Notes: generated from the letters alone by a model not told the origin. A stretch of 64,000 bases of DNA from Limisphaerales bacterium (GCA_014382585.1 JACNJL010000057.1:1-64000), one strand, 5' to 3'; shown: positions 45,610 to 55,850, counted from the first letter of the stretch. A program made the numbers and translations.

Positions 45610-47466
45610 CTAACTCCAGAGCGCGTCGCGCAGGCCGGAGGCGCGGGTGGTCTTGGCTTCAATGGCGTCGGTGAGGACTTCCGGCGGGGCCATCAAGGTG
45701 ACTTCGTTTTTGGCACGCGTGATACCCGTGTACACCAACTCACGCGTGAGCACCGGCGCAGATTGCGAAGGCAATACCACAAGTACGCGGTCGAATTCCG
45801 ACCCCTGCGATTTATGAATTGTCAGTGCAAAGGCCGTTTCGTGTTCGGGCAACCGCCCTGGGGCAAATTGCATCAGCTCACCGGTTGGGTTGATGAAATA
45901 AACGGCTAACCCGGTTTTATCCTGCCAGACAATGCCGAGGTCGCCATTGAAAAGCCGGGTGGGATAATTGTTGCGCGTGATGATGACGGGGCGTCCGTGA
46001 TACCACTGGCCGGGTTTGCGGTCGCCGGATTCCAGCAGGGCTTGTTCCAGCTGTTGATTGATACGTGGCGCACCGAAGGGGCCGCGGCGCATCGCGCACA
46101 GAATGCGGAACGCGTTCCACTCCGTCAGAGCCTGTTCGGGGCTGTCGGCTTGCGTGACTTGCTGGAAGACATCACGAACGGGAGTCAATAGACGGTCGGT
46201 GAGTTGATTTGCAGCTGGAAGGGTTTCGCGGGCGAGATGAGTGTTTTCTGGTTGATCCATCCACTGGATTGCGGCGGCAGCATTCCCATCGTTAATATGT
46301 GCGGCAAGGGTGAGAATATCTTGTGAATTAGCGGCGCGATGGCTGAAATCCAGCCGCACCACGCAGTCGCCGAGTGGGTTGGTTTCCTTTACGGATTGGA
46401 TTGGCTGGCCGGTGGCGGCGGCTGCGGCGGCGGTGTATTCGGGCGTGGCGGGGAGGTCGTGGGCGTTGCCGCAGATGTCGGCCAACACGCTGCCCGCTTC
46501 CACGGAGGCGAGTTGGTCCGGATCGCCTAAGAGGATGATGCGGGCATCGGAACGGCAGGCGTGGAAGAGGCGAGCCATCATTGTGAGATCAATCATTGAT
46601 GCTTCGTCGACGAGTACCACATCGTAAGGCAACAGATTGTTTTCATCAAAACGAAAGCGCGATCCATCGGCGCAAGCGCCGAGCAAACGGTGCAGGGTGC
46701 GGGCTTCGGGCAATTCGGCGGCATCCAGTGGCTTGGGAAGCAGTTGGCTTTTTTCGGCATCGGCGAGTGCGTTACGGATTTGTTCCTGCAAACGGGCGGC
46801 GGCTTTGCCGGTGGGGGCGGCGAGGGCAATGCGGAGGGGATCGATCACATCGAGTTTGATTCCAAGAGTGAGCAGGCGTCCGGCCACATAAGTTTTCCCG
46901 GTGCCGGGGCCGCCGGTGATGATGGATAGCCTTCGGGTGAGGCCCACGTACGCGGCGAGGTATTGCCGGTGAAGGCCGTCTTTCGAAGGTTGGCTGCCGG
47001 GGAAAAACGCGGGCAGGTTTGATTTGAAATCCGCCGCATCAAGGGCATCGGGTGGCTCCGCCGCGCGCGCGCGCAGGGTTTCGGCGAGGCCGGTTTCAAA
47101 GTGGTGCAAACGGTGGAGATAAAGGCGGTGCGCGTCATCGAGAATGAGTGGCTGAAAATCGTCGGGCTTGCCGACAAGCGGGCTGTTATTCAACACCTTC
47201 AGCCAATCCTCGCGTGCGGGCAGGGGAAGGGGGGCGCCGTGATCGCGCGTGAGTTGGGATTGGAATTCTTTTGGGCCAAAGGGCAGGCAAACATCGCCGC
47301 GCCCGCGCGCGCGGGAAAGCACTGCGGCGGCCAGGGCCAGCTCCGGAGGGGCTTTCGTGTCCATTCGATGCAGCAACGCGCCAAGCGCGCGATCCACGGA
47401 GCGAAATTCGTCGCTGTTCACCACGGAAGCGTGTTCACCGAAAACAGTGTTTAGGTCGTGACTCAT
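45610..47466 (-). CDS. recD: Exodeoxyribonuclease V subunit alpha
   Basis: The 618-residue protein is a superfamily 1B helicase: ITGGPGTGKTYVAGRLL (Walker A), VVLVDEASMIDL (Walker B), a QTQ-type arginine and LTIHKSQGSEFDRVLVVL motif VI region, ending with AKNEVTLMA. It is the fast 5'-3' motor of the RecBCD complex that processes double-strand breaks. Its ATG overlaps the recB stop by four bases. An N-terminal region of about 140 residues precedes the helicase core, as in RecD. Confidence 0.95.
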   Translation of the reverse strand: MSHDLNTVFGEHASVVNSDEFRSVDRALGALLHRMDTKAPPELALAAAVLSRARGRGDVCLPFGPKEFQSQLTRDHGAPLPLPAREDWLKVLNNSPLVGKPDDFQPLILDDAHRLYLHRLHHFETGLAETLRARAAEPPDALDAADFKSNLPAFFPGSQPSKDGLHRQYLAAYVGLTRRLSIITGGPGTGKTYVAGRLLTLGIKLDVIDPLRIALAAPTGKAAARLQEQIRNALADAEKSQLLPKPLDAAELPEARTLHRLLGACADGSRFRFDENNLLPYDVVLVDEASMIDLTMMARLFHACRSDARIILLGDPDQLASVEAGSVLADICGNAHDLPATPEYTAAAAAATGQPIQSVKETNPLGDCVVRLDFSHRAANSQDILTLAAHINDGNAAAAIQWMDQPENTHLARETLPAANQLTDRLLTPVRDVFQQVTQADSPEQALTEWNAFRILCAMRRGPFGAPRINQQLEQALLESGDRKPGQWYHGRPVIITRNNYPTRLFNGDLGIVWQDKTGLAVYFINPTGELMQFAPGRLPEHETAFALTIHKSQGSEFDRVLVVLPSQSAPVLTRELVYTGITRAKNEVTLMAPPEVLTDAIEAKTTRASGLRDALWS

Positions 47467-50400
47467 TGTTGTTTTTTGTGCAGGCCGAAGGCGGTTGAGA
47501 GTTCGGCGATCAATTCGGGTTGTGGCAGGTCAAAGAAAATCCCTTGGCCGGGCCGGGCGGGGTCGATGCCGCGGTTGAACACATAATACGCGCCGCCGAA
47601 ATGGGTGGCGTACGCGTAGCCTTCCACGCGTTGGCGCAGGTAGGCATCGAGCGCCACGGTGTAAATATGATATTGCAGGTGATAAAAACTTCGGGCCATC
47701 GCGGCGGGTAGCTGGTCGGGGGTGTAGGCGCTGGCGTCGTGGCCGAGGCGGTTGGATTTCCAATCGAGGATGAAAAAGCGTTCGCCGCGGCGGAAGACGA
47801 GATCGATGGAGCCGCGCATATAGCCGCGTAATGTTTTAAATGAAAGTTGGCCGATACGATTCGGCAGCGTGTTCGGCCAGGCGTCACTTTGATGGCGTGC
47901 AAAAATGTCGCGGAGTTGGGCCGGTTCCACCTTGGCTAAACGCTGGGTGAAGTCCAGTTCGGCGATGCGGTCTTTGGTTTTTAGTTTCGCCAAGGTGAAA
48001 TCGTCGCCTGCGCGCAAAGGCGTGTTGAGGAGATCGCGAATGTTTTGGTGAAACGCTTCGGTCAATCCATCTTTCAATTCACCGAATCCAAAGCGTTCGA
48101 GGTATTTCTCGATGATGGCGTTTTGTGAGGCGTCGTTGGTGGCGGCTTTTTCGAAATCGAGATGCTCCATAATTCCGTGGAGACAATTGCCGGCGGTGGT
48201 GCCGGCTGGGAATTTGTGGATGCCCTTGGGTTCGGCGGGCTCCACCGGTTCGTTGGTTCCGGCGTCGTGGTCAGGTTTTTCGTGGCGATCGTGAAAATGA
48301 TGGTCGCCCGCCGTCCAGCCGGAGAAGGAGTGGATGCCTTCGCGGGCATCGGTGTTGCCGGTGAAGGACTGGGCGGACAATGGTTGATCTGAAGCCGTCT
48401 TGGACTTCCAGCGGTCGCCATTTGATTGAGGCAGCAATTCGGAGCCGATAGTCCCGCCCGTTTTTTTGGCCAATGCCTCCAAATCTTCGGTGATCATTTC
48501 CGGGGTGAGCTTGGCGATGCCGGCGTCGTTGTCGGCGGGGGCCACCTCCATGCCCGCGTCGGGATGGAGCAGCCAAGCGAGGCTGGTGATTTCCTTTTGG
48601 CCTTGTTTGTTCGGATTACCCAGCCGACCGTGGACCACGGTGCAGCGGTGCTTGGCGCGGGTGGTGGCCACGTAGAGGAGGCGTAACTCGTTGGCGAGCG
48701 TTTCTTGTGCGGCAAGTCCCCGGCTTTTTTCTACTTCTTTGGAGCCCAAATCGAGCACGACCTGACCGGGATGTTCTTTGGCGTCGGGATGAAAAACGAA
48801 GCCTTCCTTTGGCGTGTTTTTCCGATCCCACGCGAAGGGCACGTACACGATCGGATATTCCAAGCCTTTACTGCGATGTACGGTGACGAGGCGCACGGCA
48901 TTTTCGTCGCTCTCCAAGCGGAGTTGATTTTTGTCATCGGGCCGGTCGTCCTGACGTTGACGTGCCAGCCAACGGGCGAGGGAAGTGGCGCTCATCCGAT
49001 GGGTGGCCATCGTGTCCTGCAAAATTTCGCCCAGATGAAAAAGGTTAGTGAGACGGCGATCGCCATCATCAAAACGCAATGCTTGTTCGCGCACTTTGCC
49101 CTCGGTGAGGAATCGTCGGTACATCGGCAGGAAACCTTCCTTTACCATCAGCGCCTGATAATCCGACAAGCCTTTGGCCACCTTGATCATTCGTTGTTCG
49201 TCTTCGGTGCATTCGGAGAGTGAAGTGGGCCCCAAGTCGTAGAGTTCCGGCAACCGATGCAAGGCGTGGCCGTCGAACCCGAGGAGATCTGTGGCGAGGA
49301 GTTGTTTGATTCGGCTGAGGTTATTAGGTGCGGCGAGGGCTTCCAAAAGCAATTCCAGCTCGGCCGCCTCGGCACTGGCAAAGACACTTTCGTGAGTTTT
49401 CAAAACTGCCGGAATGCCGCGTTCCGCGAGGGCTTTTTTCATCGCCACGGCTTGGGCGTTCTTGGCGACGAGCACGGCGATGTCGCCAGGCTTAACCGGC
49501 CGGGGCTCTTTGCCGGGCTGTTCAAAATGCGCGTCACTGTGCAGCAGCTTCACAATCGCCGAGGCCACCACGCCGGGGAGTTCGCCCCGGGCCTTGCCGG
49601 CGGCCACCCAGTCATCGCCTACGCGCGGGAGCCCCGAGGGTGATTTTTCCGTGCCAGGCCATAGCCAGAAATTTAAGTGAGCGGCAGCATCGCCCACCAA
49701 TGTTGCCCCGCGATCGCTATAATTATCCGGCGCCTTGGAGGGCTCGAATTGGATGTCATCAAAGAAAAATGGCCCGGGAGTGTGGCTGCCACGATTTTCA
49801 AACAGTTGACCCACGGCTTGGATGGATGGCGGCTCGGAGCGGTAGTTGGTGAGCAGCGTGCGCTCCTCGTCGGCCAGCGCGCGCGCGGCGAGGTAGCTGA
49901 AAATATCCGCACCGCGAAAGCTGTAAATGGATTGCTTGGGATCGCCGATGAGAAACAGCGCAGTTTGCCCTCCACCGTGAAAGAGCGTCTTGAAAATATT
50001 CAACTGCACCGGGTCAGTGTCCTGAAATTCATCAATCAGCGCCGCCTTGAATTGGCTGCGCACTTGCTGGGCGAGGGGGCCATCGGGAGCCTCTCGAAGC
50101 ACGGCGTCCAGCTCGGTCAACATATCGCCGTACCCCAGCAGCCCGGCCGCCTCTTTGCGCTTCGGCAATTCCGTTTGTGCAAATTGGAGAAACGCGGATC
50201 GGCATCCATTGGCAATTGCATCGCCTGTTTTTGAAATGGATTCGCAAGCCTCAAAGAATGACATCGCGTCAGAATCGGGCGGCTCAAAGTCCATGTTCTG
50301 ATTTTTGGGTTCCAGAATCGTTTCGGGCAGGAACCAGCTCAAATCTTTCCAGTGACTGGCGGTGAAAGACATTTGTTCAATGGCCTCCAAACTCTCAAGA

Positions 50401-51224
50401 TAACCATCCACCGTTTCCGATTTGTAAGGGCCGCGTTTGAGTTTGCTTTCCTTTAGGAACCTGATGGCATCAGCCCGCGCACCATCCAAATCGGCAAGGG
50501 CGCAAATGGCGGTTTCCAAATCCTGTTCGAGATCCTCCATCGATTGATCGGTGATGGGGCCGCGCACTTCCAGCCCGGGATAATTCAACAGCGGGCTGCC
50601 CAGCGTGGCCAGTCCGTCTGGCCCAAGGCACTTGTTGCCGGGGCCGCCGCGCCAGAGAGAAAGGTCTTCGCCGACCAGAATGCTGGCGGTCATTTTGCGG
50701 GGCACCACTTGGACGCGCCAGAAATCGCGGGCGATTTCGCCCAGCAACCCGATTTCGTTCGTGGTGATTTCCTGCTCGAAAGGTCGGCCGCATTCGAAAG
50801 CGCGATCGGCCAGCATTCGTTGGCAGAAACCGTGGATGGTGAAAATGGGCGCATTGTCAAATTCCGCCCGCGCCAACTGCAATCGCAGCTTGGAGGTTTC
50901 GCGGTTGAGCTCACCGGAGGCGGCTTTTTCGCGCACTTGATTCATCAACTGATCGTTGGGGTCTTTGACCTTTTCCGTCTCGAGCACCAGCAGGGCTTCG
51001 GCCAATCGGCGTTGGACGCGGTCGCGCAATTCCTTGGTGGCGGCTTCGGTGTACGTTACCGCGAGAATTTCGCCCGCCTCCAGCCCGCGCTCTAAAATGA
51101 GCCGCGTGAATAGCCCGGCGATGTTATAGGTTTTGCCCGTGCCCGCGCTGGCTTCAATCAACGTCACGCCCTCTTCCAGCGAGGCGTTAGTTAAATCAAA
51201 TTCTTGTTTTACAGGTTCACTCAT
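47463..51224 (-). CDS. recB: Exodeoxyribonuclease V subunit beta
   Basis: The 1253-residue protein joins a superfamily 1A helicase (TLIEASAGTGKTYNIA, IDEFQDTDPVQLNIF, RLVTVHRSKGLEYPIVYVPF) with a C-terminal nuclease domain (YMRGSIDLVFRRGERFFILD, with the D...D-x-K nuclease signature ending DWKSNRLG). It degrades and unwinds DNA ends and loads RecA at Chi sites in known systems. The recC stop overlaps the recB start by eight bases. Size and order match the family. Confidence 0.96.
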   Translation of the reverse strand: MSEPVKQEFDLTNASLEEGVTLIEASAGTGKTYNIAGLFTRLILERGLEAGEILAVTYTEAATKELRDRVQRRLAEALLVLETEKVKDPNDQLMNQVREKAASGELNRETSKLRLQLARAEFDNAPIFTIHGFCQRMLADRAFECGRPFEQEITTNEIGLLGEIARDFWRVQVVPRKMTASILVGEDLSLWRGGPGNKCLGPDGLATLGSPLLNYPGLEVRGPITDQSMEDLEQDLETAICALADLDGARADAIRFLKESKLKRGPYKSETVDGYLESLEAIEQMSFTASHWKDLSWFLPETILEPKNQNMDFEPPDSDAMSFFEACESISKTGDAIANGCRSAFLQFAQTELPKRKEAAGLLGYGDMLTELDAVLREAPDGPLAQQVRSQFKAALIDEFQDTDPVQLNIFKTLFHGGGQTALFLIGDPKQSIYSFRGADIFSYLAARALADEERTLLTNYRSEPPSIQAVGQLFENRGSHTPGPFFFDDIQFEPSKAPDNYSDRGATLVGDAAAHLNFWLWPGTEKSPSGLPRVGDDWVAAGKARGELPGVVASAIVKLLHSDAHFEQPGKEPRPVKPGDIAVLVAKNAQAVAMKKALAERGIPAVLKTHESVFASAEAAELELLLEALAAPNNLSRIKQLLATDLLGFDGHALHRLPELYDLGPTSLSECTEDEQRMIKVAKGLSDYQALMVKEGFLPMYRRFLTEGKVREQALRFDDGDRRLTNLFHLGEILQDTMATHRMSATSLARWLARQRQDDRPDDKNQLRLESDENAVRLVTVHRSKGLEYPIVYVPFAWDRKNTPKEGFVFHPDAKEHPGQVVLDLGSKEVEKSRGLAAQETLANELRLLYVATTRAKHRCTVVHGRLGNPNKQGQKEITSLAWLLHPDAGMEVAPADNDAGIAKLTPEMITEDLEALAKKTGGTIGSELLPQSNGDRWKSKTASDQPLSAQSFTGNTDAREGIHSFSGWTAGDHHFHDRHEKPDHDAGTNEPVEPAEPKGIHKFPAGTTAGNCLHGIMEHLDFEKAATNDASQNAIIEKYLERFGFGELKDGLTEAFHQNIRDLLNTPLRAGDDFTLAKLKTKDRIAELDFTQRLAKVEPAQLRDIFARHQSDAWPNTLPNRIGQLSFKTLRGYMRGSIDLVFRRGERFFILDWKSNRLGHDASAYTPDQLPAAMARSFYHLQYHIYTVALDAYLRQRVEGYAYATHFGGAYYVFNRGIDPARPGQGIFFDLPQPELIAELSTAFGLHKKQQ

Positions 51225-54200
51225 TTGGATCTCTCAAGTCTGTGAGGGCTTTGCTCCGGCGCGTGGGGTTGTGTTTCACCAAGGGTTCAAAAATGGCTTG
51301 AGCCAACTCGGCAAAACGCGGATCGATCAGTGGATCCACATTTTGAAAACAAAGCTGGTGAGCAGCATCCTCGCTTTCGGGAAATCCTTTGCCAAATTCA
51401 TCCGGCTCCCATTTTTTCCGCGCCTCCTCGATGCGCTTGGCCTGAATGGCTTCTGGGTCATCCGCGCCCTTCGTGCTGGCTTTCATAAAAGCGAACGACG
51501 TTTTTGGAAAAAACAACAACGGCTCCTGTTGGCCCTGCCAATAAATCTGCAGCAATTCAGCCAGCCATTGGTGAGCGTCCTCGATTTTCTCAATGGGCTT
51601 GAGCCATTTCAACTCCTGCACGCCTTCTTTCTGGCCGACGACGAGGGTGAGTGTGGGCGAGAGCGTGGCCGGAGAAAGTGCGTGCCACACTACGTGCCGT
51701 ATCCAGCCGGCCAAGAATTCGCGGCCATTCACGTTGGCGCAGCGCAGGCTCACTTGAGTGCGGGGATCGGCAAACGAATCCAGCTCGCCCGTGAGGTGAA
51801 ATCCCCTGATTTTGAGATCCACCGTTTCCCGCAAGTCCGCCTGAGGCACCAAGGAACCCGAAGGTTCCGCGCGCAGGCTTTGGGTAAATTGGGCCATTCG
51901 CTTGCGCAAATTCTCAAAGGTCGCACGGCCAAATTCGCCGTGCGGCAGCCTTCCCTCGGCTTGGAATCGCGCCCGCAGCGCAGCCGTTGCGTCTTCCAGA
52001 TTTACGTCCGCATCCAGCGCGAGCTTCAAGAGATCGTCATTGATTTTATATTCATCCAGCCTGTTCAACACAAACGGTTCTTCGTCGGCCAACAAATCGT
52101 CGCGCGACCGCAAATACATCTCCATCCGGTTGCGCACAAAGTGTTCCACGGGTTTCCGGTAAAATTGCAGCAGCTCATCGAGGGTCACCGCCTTGCGTTC
52201 CGCCTCCGGGGGATCCAGCGGTTGTTTGATAAACCATTGGGATTCCGCCGCCGTCTCGACGGCCTCTTCATCGCGCCCCAAAGTTTCCCGCAGCTTTTCC
52301 GCTGCGGCGGCTTGGGTGGCGGAATAGCTAATGAGCTTCGGATTGTCGGCGTCAAAATACGCCGCACTGAAAGCCTGCAGCCGATGTTCGTGCACCAGAG
52401 TATCCCGCGCGGATTTCTCAAATTCAAACGAGCGATCCAACGCATCGAGCAGTTCACCAATCGCAACCGAAGGCGGATACGAGTGCTCATCAGCCTGCGA
52501 TTGGCCCAGATAACTGAAATACAAGACTTCACGCGCCGCCAACACGGTTTCCAAAAAAAGATAGCGGTCATCATCGCGCACCGAGCGGTCGCCGGGCTTT
52601 CGCCGGACGGCCATCAAGTCGAAGGCCTCCGCTCTGTCGGCCCGCGGGAAAACGCCATCGTTCATTCCCAGCAAACAAATCACGCGAAACGGCACGCTGC
52701 GAAGCGGCTTGAGAGCGCAACACGTCACCATACCGCGCAGGTAGCCATCGCGTGTCTTGGTTTCCTCCAACGTGGCCAGCAGTTGCGCGCGCACCACGGC
52801 GATGTCCACTTCAGCAGTGTAGTCCGCGTCGCCCGCCAATTTTTCCAACCGGTCAATGGCTTTTTGCAGTTGGCCCAATTCATCCTTTTCATCGCCGCGC
52901 GCGTCAAAGAAACGCTTCAGCAACGCCCGCAAATCGCGGGTCCATTGGGCGACCGGACGCAACGTTTGGAAATCCTCAGCCGTTGCATGCAGCGCGTCCA
53001 CGAAATCGGACAGCCCTCCCACGGCCTCGGCCAAGTCGCCCTCCACGCCGGGCAGCGGCAGCCGACCTTCGCAGAGCTGTTCGCCATCGGCCTGCATCGC
53101 GTATCCCAGCACCATTCGATCCAAGCCAAAGCGCCACGTATTCTGTTCCTCGGGCGTTTCACTTTTGATGCCAATGGACGTGTCGCGATGTGTTGCATCG
53201 TAACCCCAATTGATGTGGGCATCGCGACAGCGCGGGTACAACAATTGCAGTTCCTCCGCGCCAATGCCAAACCGTCGGCTCACCGCCGCTGTTTCCAATC
53301 GGGTGAGCACTTCGTTGATTGGCAAAACGGTATCATCCATTTCCAGCAACGACAGAAAGGCATCCACAATGGCGCTCGCCGCCCGCGGATGGCGGTCAGC
53401 GATAGTAAAGGGAATGCAGCTGGCCGGATCTTCCGGATTATCGAACACCGCCCGGATGAGGGGCGCATACGATTCAATGTCGGGCGTCATCACTACTACT
53501 TCGTGCGGGGCAAGGTCATCGTGCGTTTGGAATAAATGCAGCAACTGATCGTGCAACACTTCAACCTCGCGCAATGCGCCGTGGCAGGAATGGACCTGCA
53601 ACGAGTCATCCATTGGCGCCTTGCGCCCATCACGCGCGGGCAAATCCACTGCGCCAATATCCGCCTGTAATTCCCGCAGTAGTGTGCCGCGCTTGGGTTT
53701 CCCAAAAAGAGCTTCGTCCCAGCCCTCGTTTCCACCCAGCAACATTGAATGAAATTCCTGACCCACGCGGCCCATTGAAACGAGCAGGGGATGCCCGTCG
53801 GGCGAAGCGGGCACCTCGCTCCCGGCCACCTCCACTTGGCGCCAGTGATCACGCACGGATAACAGATCATCCCAAATTTCAGCCGTCGGTTGGGTGACCA
53901 GCAAATGTACCGCTTGTTGAGTAGCTAAGGCGCGGATCACCTTCCAGTGTTCTGGCGGCAACATTCCCAATCCAAATAAAAAAACCGGGCCGGTTCCGGC
54001 CGCCGTTGGCTTCGTCAAAAAAATCTCCCGCAAGGCCGCCGGATGATCGGTGCCCACGCCTCGGTATACACCCTGCCATAACGCCGCCTGCCACCGCGCC
54101 GCCTCACCGCTCGGCCACTGGCCCAGCATCTCGGGCCGATATAAAAGATATTGATCGAACAAGCCTGCCACGCGCCGGGCCAGCCCAAAGGCTTTGAGTT

Positions 54201-54543
54201 GCCGCGGGTCGTCTTTCAGAAAACGTGCCGGCTCCTCAAGCGTGGTTCCATTGAGCAAACCCAGAATACGCCAAGTTAGTGCTTCTGATCCGTACCCCGA
54301 CACGTCTTTGCCATTCGCTACGCACCGCTCAATAAAATCCGTTGGAAAAATTAACTCAATGTTCGCGCAAATCCCCTCTGTTTCTGCCAGCCATCGTGTG
54401 AGCCAATGCCGCATCCCCAAGCTGGGCACCACCACCATTTGTGGCTCAAACGGATCCGTTGGCCGATAGTTACGCAGCAGCCCGGCCAGATGCGTAGCCA
54501 GTCGCTCGAGGTCGTTACTTGCATGAATTTGGATGCCTGCCAT
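51217..54543 (-). CDS. recC: Exodeoxyribonuclease V subunit gamma
   Basis: The 1108-residue protein starts MAGIQIHASNDLERLATHLAGLL. It resembles RecC, the inactive-helicase scaffold that recognises Chi: PFEPQMVVVPSLGMRHWL near the start, VMTPDIESYAPLIRAVF, RVICLLGMNDGVFPR and ...YLFLETVLAAREVLYFSYLG. It begins the recC-recB-recD transcript. The 122 bases upstream (54544-54665) should contain the promoter; I could not pick one. Confidence 0.93.
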   Translation of the reverse strand: MAGIQIHASNDLERLATHLAGLLRNYRPTDPFEPQMVVVPSLGMRHWLTRWLAETEGICANIELIFPTDFIERCVANGKDVSGYGSEALTWRILGLLNGTTLEEPARFLKDDPRQLKAFGLARRVAGLFDQYLLYRPEMLGQWPSGEAARWQAALWQGVYRGVGTDHPAALREIFLTKPTAAGTGPVFLFGLGMLPPEHWKVIRALATQQAVHLLVTQPTAEIWDDLLSVRDHWRQVEVAGSEVPASPDGHPLLVSMGRVGQEFHSMLLGGNEGWDEALFGKPKRGTLLRELQADIGAVDLPARDGRKAPMDDSLQVHSCHGALREVEVLHDQLLHLFQTHDDLAPHEVVVMTPDIESYAPLIRAVFDNPEDPASCIPFTIADRHPRAASAIVDAFLSLLEMDDTVLPINEVLTRLETAAVSRRFGIGAEELQLLYPRCRDAHINWGYDATHRDTSIGIKSETPEEQNTWRFGLDRMVLGYAMQADGEQLCEGRLPLPGVEGDLAEAVGGLSDFVDALHATAEDFQTLRPVAQWTRDLRALLKRFFDARGDEKDELGQLQKAIDRLEKLAGDADYTAEVDIAVVRAQLLATLEETKTRDGYLRGMVTCCALKPLRSVPFRVICLLGMNDGVFPRADRAEAFDLMAVRRKPGDRSVRDDDRYLFLETVLAAREVLYFSYLGQSQADEHSYPPSVAIGELLDALDRSFEFEKSARDTLVHEHRLQAFSAAYFDADNPKLISYSATQAAAAEKLRETLGRDEEAVETAAESQWFIKQPLDPPEAERKAVTLDELLQFYRKPVEHFVRNRMEMYLRSRDDLLADEEPFVLNRLDEYKINDDLLKLALDADVNLEDATAALRARFQAEGRLPHGEFGRATFENLRKRMAQFTQSLRAEPSGSLVPQADLRETVDLKIRGFHLTGELDSFADPRTQVSLRCANVNGREFLAGWIRHVVWHALSPATLSPTLTLVVGQKEGVQELKWLKPIEKIEDAHQWLAELLQIYWQGQQEPLLFFPKTSFAFMKASTKGADDPEAIQAKRIEEARKKWEPDEFGKGFPESEDAAHQLCFQNVDPLIDPRFAELAQAIFEPLVKHNPTRRSKALTDLRDPNE

Positions 54544-54664
54544 TGGGTGGATATTATTCTAATTATTAGATATCGGTTTCGCAAACAGTTTTCCAAATTG
54601 CAGACGACAAGAAGACCGTATCAAAGCCAGTGGGACAATGGTAGTCCCAGGATTGTAAGGACAC

Positions 54665-54690
54665 AAAAAAGCCCCCGCACGCGGGGGCTT
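54665..54690 (-). terminator. Rho-independent terminator after the YHS-like gene
   Basis: On the minus strand AAGCCCCCGC and GCGGGGGCTT form a 10-bp stem with a 2-base centre (effective small loop), followed by TTTT. It ends 20 bases past the stop of the gene at 54711 and protects recC from read-through. Confidence 0.9.
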
Positions 54691-54710
54691 GCAAATGGGT
54701 TAGGAGAATC

Positions 54711-55142
54711 CTACTTGAGGTTTTTCTCGTACTTCGCGGGATTGCCCTTGAAGCGGGTCAAGGCGCGTTCCTTGGAGAAGTAGATTTTTTTGCCTTTGTA
54801 TTCCATGGACGGGCTCTTGGGATGTACGCGGGTGTCGCTGTACACGGGGCAGAATTGCTGCGCCATCGGCTTGATGGTTTTGGAGGCCACGGCTTTGAGC
54901 TGCGGGGCTTGCTCGACGCTGACTACGGCGTAGTAATCCGGGTTTTGGGCCCAAAGTTTTTTGCATGTGCCGCAGCAGGTGTAGACTTTGACACCTTTGT
55001 ACACGACGAACTCTTCTTCATCGATTTCGTCTTCGATCATTAGCGGGCACATTTTTTGTGCGGGCGCGGCTTGGGTGGTCACGGCGATGCCTGTCAAAAA
55101 GGCGGCCACTATCAGTGTTTTTGTAAAAACGTGTTTCAGCAT
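54711..55142 (-). CDS. Secreted YHS/TRASH-like double-domain protein
   Basis: The 143-residue protein has a signal peptide (MLKHVFTKTLIVAAFLTGIAVTTQAA). Two similar units follow: KMCPLMIEDEID...VVYKGVKVYTCCGTCKKLW...PDYYA (about 30-72) and QFCPVYSDT...MEYKGKKIYFSKERALTRFKGNPAKY (about 95-140). Both have the C-P...Y-K-G-x-(K/x)-(V/I)-Y pattern of YHS heavy-metal-associated domains. The first holds an extra CC-x2-C. A metal-binding role in the periplasm is inferred. A strong terminator follows. Confidence 0.82.
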   Translation of the reverse strand: MLKHVFTKTLIVAAFLTGIAVTTQAAPAQKMCPLMIEDEIDEEEFVVYKGVKVYTCCGTCKKLWAQNPDYYAVVSVEQAPQLKAVASKTIKPMAQQFCPVYSDTRVHPKSPSMEYKGKKIYFSKERALTRFKGNPAKYEKNLK

Positions 55143-55294
55143 GGTTTCGTATTTGTGTCTTAGTTTGTTTCCCTAATTTAAGTGCGGGAGGGATAAGACG
55201 CCATAAAGGGCAGGGTGCATTCAACTCAATTTTTTCAAAACCGCACGTTTATCGACCTTTTCTTGTCATAAACAGGTGGGGTTTGCAGCGAGGG

Positions 55295-55708
55295 TCATTT
55301 TTTCTTCAACGCTTTTTTCATTAGCACCACCACTGGCTTGAGGTCGGCGGGCTTGTCGGTGCGGGCGATTTCTGTGCCATCGGAGCTCAGCACAATGGCG
55401 TAAGTTTGGTTGCGTTTTACTTTCAGCCGATCCCCGTGAGGCGCGCGTCCATTCCGGGTATCGAAATGCAGAACCACAAATTTGGGTGTCAGTTTCGCGA
55501 ACGCACGGTCCGCCTCCGGTTTCCTTTCCAAGGCCCGGCAAAAGCGTCCTCAGATGGAATCATAAACGTAAATGAACACAGGCTTGTGATGCGCCTTGGC
55601 CTCGGCCAGTGCCTTGGGCAAATCGGTGTGCGGCTCGCCGGCAGATGTCTGAAAGTTTGCCCAAAACAAAGACATCAAAATCGTCGCGGTCATAAGTGTC
55701 AGTTTCAT
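55295..55708 (-). CDS. Secreted thioredoxin-like protein with in-frame TGA at codon 53
   Basis: From ATG 55708 a signal peptide (MKLTLMTATILMSLFWANFQ) leads into HKPVFIYVYDSI, then TGA at 55550-55552, then GRFCRALERKPEADRAF and a further 72 residues with a thioredoxin-like pattern (FVVLHFD, YAIVLSSDG), ending in TGA 55295-55297. Frame and composition are continuous across the TGA, and it sits where the first cysteine of a redox motif is expected, four residues before C57. It is either a selenocysteine codon, a nonsense mutation or a sequence error. A small hairpin with CCTT/AAGG around GGA starts 17 nt downstream. The piece after TGA could also be a separate ORF from TTG 55531. Confidence 0.55.
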
Positions 55709-55850
55709 TTCGAAATTCTATGTTTCATTTGACGCAGCGATGCAGTTGCTCTTTCAACCAATCGGGGTTTTTTATCCATCGTCATTTCGTCCAATGGGAC
55801 CGTTTGCGACATAAGCGAAAGCTAGCACTCATTGGGGTTTGCACAAGGGC

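Noticed and set aside
54620-54662. tRNA-like stretch with GGGAC-AATGGTA-GTCCC resembling a tRNA-Gly D-arm
   Set aside because: No acceptor, anticodon or T-arm can be formed around it; it is only a 5-bp hairpin upstream of recC and next to the terminator.
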